This document shows, one piece after another, positions 7,055-9,366 of a DNA stretch of 9,366 nucleotides (the first letter of the stretch is position 1; every line of letters starts with the position of its first letter). The stretch lies in the NCBI GenBank assembly GCA_016195585.1, contig JACPZJ010000036.1, positions 1 through 9,366 of the forward strand, written 5' to 3'. The notes beneath the pieces are model-generated. The model was not told the DNA's origin. It did no database searches and worked only from the letters and a program-made list of their open reading frames with translations. Both the position numbers and the translations under genes were made by a program. Source of the stretch: Nitrospirota bacterium (GTDB lineage: Bacteria > Nitrospirota > CAKKRA01 > 9FT-COMBO-42-15).

Positions 7055-8029
7055 TCACTTTTTAAATTTCTGTCTCATCTCATCCATAAAATCTTCCATA
7101 TCCTTCATTTGATCTAAAATCAATTTATCCAGATTATAGGGATTTTTTTCTGTTAGCGCTTCCGGCTCCTTTGGAACATCCTTTTCATTCTTCTTTTCTT
7201 CCTTATGGCCTGCAGAGTCATCCTGCTTTTCTGTTATCTCTTTTTTTATTCCTGATGCAGGCATATCTGACTTTGCTGCAGGCTTGTTGGCATAGGATAC
7301 AGGGATGCCTTTATTTGCCAGCCATCTCTTTGCCACGCTGGATTTTATAGAAAAATTTATTGCTGTAATAGCCAGTCCGTCAGCAGACCTCCTTGAAATA
7401 GAGGTATTTATCCCAATCATGTATCCACGCTGGTCAAGCAGCGGACCGCCTGAATTTCCACGATTAAAACTTGCTTCTGTCTGAAATACATCCTTGCCAT
7501 TTACCCCATTAAAATTCTCAATCTCAGCGCTGATGCTTCCGGTGGTGAGAGTCCAGAGTCCGCCTGTTTCTGGATGTCCGATTGCCACAACAGATTCTCC
7601 AATGCTGATTCCTTGCGGGTCGCCTAATTCAATAACCTTTAGCGTTGAAGCTCCTTTTTCAATCTTTAAAATTGCAAGGTCAAGCTGGCTGTCATAGGCA
7701 ATAACCCTTGCATCAAACCTTCTGGTCAGATCCTTATTCATATTTCCTGTAACCCGTTCTGGCTTCAGGTAGATGTCTATACGACGCTTTGGTCTGTTGG
7801 CATCTTCATTTATCACAACATGTGCATTTGTAAGTATCATGCCATCGCTTGTGATAACAGACCCGGTGCCGCCGCTTCCTCTCTTTCCGTCATCAGTTGA
7901 CAGGATTAATACCACGCCGGGCCCTATCTGCTGATAAAGCTCCTTTGGCGTAAAGGCGATGACCGGGGAAAAGAGAGGCAGAAGGATAATAATATTAAAT
8001 ATTAGCAAAGAATAAAATAGCCTTTTCAT
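7055..8029 (-). CDS. Secreted trypsin-like serine protease (S1C/Trypsin_2) without PDZ domain
   Basis: A 324-residue protein related to the protease domain of DegP/HtrA enzymes. From ATG 8029: signal peptide with MKRLF and a hydrophobic core, likely cut after VIA (25), then a chymotrypsin fold with catalytic H70 in TNAHVV, D117 in LDLAIL and S193 in GNSGGP, all intact. The usual HtrA PDZ domain is missing. Instead, after the fold ends near 245, a K/E/P-rich linker (about 250-295) leads to a short charged, methionine-containing helix rich in D, K and M (about 298-324). That tail could be a docking element. A TTG at 8041 would add four residues; ATG 8029 gives a typical signal peptide, though neither start has a clear ribosome binding site. 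It begins 15 nt after the LPP20 gene stop. Substrates are unknown; co-expression with lipoproteins points to envelope processing or quality control. Confidence 0.9.
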   Translation of the reverse strand: MKRLFYSLLIFNIIILLPLFSPVIAFTPKELYQQIGPGVVLILSTDDGKRGSGGTGSVITSDGMILTNAHVVINEDANRPKRRIDIYLKPERVTGNMNKDLTRRFDARVIAYDSQLDLAILKIEKGASTLKVIELGDPQGISIGESVVAIGHPETGGLWTLTTGSISAEIENFNGVNGKDVFQTEASFNRGNSGGPLLDQRGYMIGINTSISRRSADGLAITAINFSIKSSVAKRWLANKGIPVSYANKPAAKSDMPASGIKKEITEKQDDSAGHKEEKKNEKDVPKEPEALTEKNPYNLDKLILDQMKDMEDFMDEMRQKFKK

Positions 8030-8044
8030 AGTCGTTTGCAATAA

Positions 8045-8656
8045 TTATTTAGGCTGCCGTTTTTGTTCTTCAGACTCTAACTTTTCAAAGGCCTTTTCAG
8101 CATTCTTTCTTACAAAATCCCTTACCTCTGCATTTAATTCCTTCATCTTATTCAAGGTCTCTTTAAAGTTTTCCAAATCAAGTTTTGCTAAAGAGTAAGT
8201 GGTATTATCCTGAGGGTCTGTCCAGTGGTCAACAATTACAACCCCTGAAAGCGTTGCTGCGGAAAATGTTTTAACTGCCTGTTCAATATTCTGCTCCTCG
8301 CTGGTTTTTTTGAAATCACCTGCTGTGGTAGATGCAGCATAGTCGCGCATCAAAGAAGCTGAATAGGTTTCAAAGACCTTGGCAATCTCAGCCCTTGCCC
8401 TGTTGTCTGCTGTTGTTCTGGCAAGCGGTTTATTCATAACACCTGAAACAGCGCCAACGCCGTAAAAGGCCTTGTCGCCCTTATTCAGAAAGGCGCCCGC
8501 CCCTTTTCTTACCCACTCTGGTTCAGCAGATACAGGTTGTGCAGGGGGCGCTACTGCAGCCTCCTTCTTTGTACCGGCGCAGCCAAAAATAGAACTAAAC
8601 AGGAGTAACCCAATAAAGGTCATAAAAAGAAGCCTGACTTTTTTAGAGATAATCAT
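8045..8656 (-). CDS. LPP20-family lipoprotein
   Basis: A 203-residue predicted lipoprotein: basic N-terminus, hydrophobic core, lipobox IFGC (C26), a short Ala/Pro-rich tether, then an LPP20-like domain with PEWVRKG, AFYGVGAVSG, the alanine-rich RTTADNRARAEIAKVFE helix and VIVDHWTD...TYSLAKLDL, ending in a charged helical tail (about 150-203). LPP20 proteins are outer-membrane lipoproteins first named in Helicobacter; related ones sit near flagellar or surface assembly genes, but no general activity is known. The frame is open up to a GTG at 8701, which would add 15 residues. ATG 8656 is chosen because AAGGAGGAG lies just upstream at a good distance and the signal peptide then starts correctly. 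It is the first gene of the cluster, behind a strong promoter, and a paralogue of the N-terminus of the last cluster gene. Confidence 0.88.
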   Translation of the reverse strand: MIISKKVRLLFMTFIGLLLFSSIFGCAGTKKEAAVAPPAQPVSAEPEWVRKGAGAFLNKGDKAFYGVGAVSGVMNKPLARTTADNRARAEIAKVFETYSASLMRDYAASTTAGDFKKTSEEQNIEQAVKTFSAATLSGVVIVDHWTDPQDNTTYSLAKLDLENFKETLNKMKELNAEVRDFVRKNAEKAFEKLESEEQKRQPK

Positions 8657-8710
8657 AATACTTCTCCTCCTTAAAGGTTTTATATTATATTGCCAAAACA
8701 CCTATTTTTT

Positions 8711-8740
8711 AGTATATACCATGCTTTTTGTAATTGTCAA
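8711..8740 (-). promoter_or_regulatory. Sigma-70 promoter of the envelope lipoprotein cluster
   Basis: On the minus strand TTGACA (8740-8735) is followed after 18 bp by TATACT (8716-8711). An overlapping reading, TATATA with a TG two bases before it, would give a 16-bp spacer and an extended -10. Transcription would begin near 8704, giving a leader of about 48 nt that carries the AAGGAGGAG ribosome binding site of the first gene. A TATAAT at 8689-8684 lacks a -35 partner and is less likely. Confidence 0.7.
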
Positions 8741-8855
8741 GGAGATGTTCTGCTCAACCATATTCACCAAATTCCGATATAGAAAATTTCAATATTAACA
8801 CTGGTGTAATTATACTGAGTCTAATGAAGATTTAGCCGCTTTACGGGTTTTCTCA

Positions 8856-8876
8856 GGCGCCCTTTAAATGGGCGCC
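8856..8876. repeat. GC-rich hairpin with 7-bp perfect stem
   Basis: GGCGCCC (8856-8862) and GGGCGCC (8870-8876) form a perfect 7-bp, all-GC stem around a TTTAAAT loop, standing out in AT-rich surroundings. The hexamer GGCGCC is itself palindromic, so it occurs as both a direct and an inverted repeat. No T-run follows on either strand, and both flanking genes read away from it, so a simple terminator role is unlikely; an operator or a remnant element is possible. Confidence 0.5.
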
Positions 8877-8888
8877 ATCTATATTTCC

Positions 8889-8913
8889 AATGTGGTTGAC
8901 AATTAATGTGGTT
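8889..8913 (+). repeat. Tandem AATGTGGTT direct repeats
   Basis: AATGTGGTT occurs at 8889-8897 and 8905-8913, a 16-bp period. The pair ends six bases before the -35-like TTGACC at 8919, a position expected for an activator or repressor site. Nine bases twice in an AT-rich region is suggestive only. Confidence 0.35.
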
Positions 8914-8918
8914 TTGTA

Positions 8919-8947
8919 TTGACCTTTTTTAACAAGGGGAATATACT
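8919..8947 (+). promoter_or_regulatory. Candidate rightward promoter
   Basis: TTGACC (8919-8924) and TATACT (8942-8947) are separated by exactly 17 bp. If used, the transcript would begin near 8954 and reach the DUF433 gene with a leader of about 185 nt. An upstream TTGACA at 8896-8901 has no -10 at proper spacing. The DUF433 gene has a nearer promoter, so this one may be secondary or may make a short RNA. Confidence 0.4.
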
Positions 8948-9030
8948 TTTTATGCCTGCAATGATGAGGCTATTTATAAAGTTCCAGACCCTTTCCTTTC
9001 TATACAGAAATTTTATTTAAGTAGGCAAGG

Positions 9031-9070
9031 GGTGTATAAATAATCAAAACAGCAATAAAGGTGTGTAAAT
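9031..9070 (+). repeat. Direct repeats GGTGTRTAAAT, 29-bp period
   Basis: GGTGTATAAAT (9031-9041) and GGTGTGTAAAT (9060-9070) match at 10 of 11 bases, 29 bp apart. The second copy ends three bases before the extended -10 of the DUF433 promoter, overlapping the region RNA polymerase would contact, so a repressor or autoregulation site is plausible. A weaker third match, GGTGTAATTAT, lies at 8803-8813. Confidence 0.4.
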
Positions 9071-9072
9071 TC

Positions 9073-9081
9073 TGATATAAT
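9073..9081 (+). promoter_or_regulatory. Extended -10 promoter for the DUF433 gene
   Basis: TGATATAAT is a perfect extended -10 (TGN followed by TATAAT at 9076-9081). The -35 region (about 9053-9058, CAATAA) is poor, as is common when the TG extension is present. Transcription would start near 9088, leaving a leader of about 50 nt with the ribosome binding site AAAGGAGA at 9123-9130. An imperfect palindrome, TTCT...AGAA (9070-9093), spans the -10. Confidence 0.6.
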
Positions 9082-9138
9082 ACATATTAAGAAAGTGTTA
9101 GTTATTACATTCTTTAAAAAGGAAAGGAGATTTGTGTG

Positions 9139-9366
9139 ATGAATAAATTGATTGAAAGGATAATATGCGACCCAAAAATATGCAGCGGAAAGCCCTGCAT
9201 AAAAGGAACAAGAATACCAGCACATATTATTCTTGACCTTCTTGCCGCCGGCGAGGACTTTGAAGGGATTAAAAAGGCTTATCCAAATATTACTGATGAA
9301 GATATCAGGGCGTGTCTGAACTATGCCTCCGCCCTTGCTGATGAAGAGGCTGGGGTGGCTGTGTGA
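9139..9366 (+). CDS. DUF433 family protein, probable antitoxin
   Basis: A 75-residue protein with the DUF433 signature: ICDPKICSGKPCIKGTRIPA, then an alpha-helical, HTH-like part with LDLLAAGEDFEGIKKAYP, ITDEDIRACLNYA and an acidic tail. DUF433 proteins are small, probably DNA-binding and commonly found as the first gene of toxin-antitoxin-like pairs with a DUF5615 (PIN-like) protein. No partner is visible because the gene's TGA is the last codon of the window. A GTG at 9136 would add one residue; ATG 9139 is preferred, with AAAGGAGA upstream. It is divergent from the envelope cluster and is the only rightward gene here. Family call is firm; antitoxin role is inferred. Confidence 0.88.
   Translation: MNKLIERIICDPKICSGKPCIKGTRIPAHIILDLLAAGEDFEGIKKAYPNITDEDIRACLNYASALADEEAGVAV

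Larger units (their letters stand above)
8657..9138. other. Gene-free divergent intergenic region
   Basis: About 480 bp between the leftward lipoprotein cluster and the rightward DUF433 gene. It holds the cluster promoter, a GC-rich hairpin (8856-8876), two direct repeats of AATGTGGTT, a candidate rightward promoter (8919-8947), two copies of GGTGTRTAAAT and the extended -10 promoter of the DUF433 gene. I see no tRNA, rRNA or convincing protein gene. A 22-codon frame starting at 8953 has no proper ribosome binding site. Confidence 0.6.

Noticed and set aside
8797..8816. ACAC-TG-GTGT inverted repeat followed by TATACT
   Set aside because: Arms are only 4 bp with a 2-base centre and no -35 partner is found; likely chance in AT-rich DNA.
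8953..9021. Rightward 22-codon frame starting MPAMM
   Set aside because: The ATG would coincide with the predicted transcript start of the upstream promoter-like element, and the GGGGA before it is too far away; no conserved peptide is recognisable.
9013..9225. Leftward 70-codon frame
   Set aside because: It covers the DUF433 promoter and the start of that gene in antisense; the Cys/Tyr/Phe-rich composition reflects AT-rich DNA.
1..9366. CRISPR array, tRNA or rRNA genes, transposase genes
   Set aside because: No regularly spaced repeats, cloverleaf with CCA-type end, rRNA core sequence or transposase motif was seen on either strand.

Overview
The window looks like a chromosomal segment from a Gram-negative (diderm) bacterium of moderately low GC. 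It encodes three lipoproteins with lipoboxes, a periplasmic-type serine protease and a homologue of LpoB, the outer-membrane activator of penicillin-binding proteins, and these make sense only in a cell with an outer membrane. Several near-consensus sigma-70 promoters and AGGAGG-type ribosome binding sites are visible. The gene content would fit a Nitrospirota or Desulfobacterota-like organism, but that placement is a weak guess.

Layout: seven of the eight genes lie on the minus strand. Reading in their direction of transcription from about 8740 down to 1, the first is a five-gene envelope cluster. It comprises a small LPP20-family lipoprotein (8656-8045), a secreted trypsin-like serine protease (8029-7055), an LpoB-like lipoprotein (7047-6436), a COG3014-type TPR lipoprotein (6274-4925), and a 515-residue exported protein with an N-terminal LPP20-like domain and a C-terminal Ig-like domain (4928-3381). 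The first three genes are separated by 15 and 7 nt and the last two overlap by 4 bp. A 161-nt gap between the third and fourth genes holds an 80-bp REP/MITE-like palindromic repeat. The cluster starts from a good promoter, TTGACA-N18-TATACT. Then come ftsH (3278-1461), which may have its own promoter lying almost on the start codon, and an AAA_14/DUF4143-type ATPase with a PD-(D/E)XK-like C-terminus (1286-6), which has a perfect consensus promoter (TTGACA-N17-TATAAT).

Across a gene-free stretch of about 480 bp (8657-9138), a DUF433 antitoxin-like gene reads in the opposite direction and ends exactly at the window edge. Its toxin partner, if present, should lie just outside. This intergenic region contains a GC-rich hairpin, two sets of short direct repeats and an extended -10 promoter.

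How the genes may work together (inference): the cluster looks like an outer-membrane/periplasmic module. An LpoB-type activator of peptidoglycan synthesis is made alongside two LPP20-domain proteins, a TPR lipoprotein and a non-PDZ trypsin-like protease. FtsH adds inner-membrane proteolysis next door. The most interesting points are the paired LPP20 paralogues at the two ends of the cluster, the co-encoded protease with a helical tail, the possibly leaderless ftsH, and the palindromic repeat with a shortened relative about 3 kb away.
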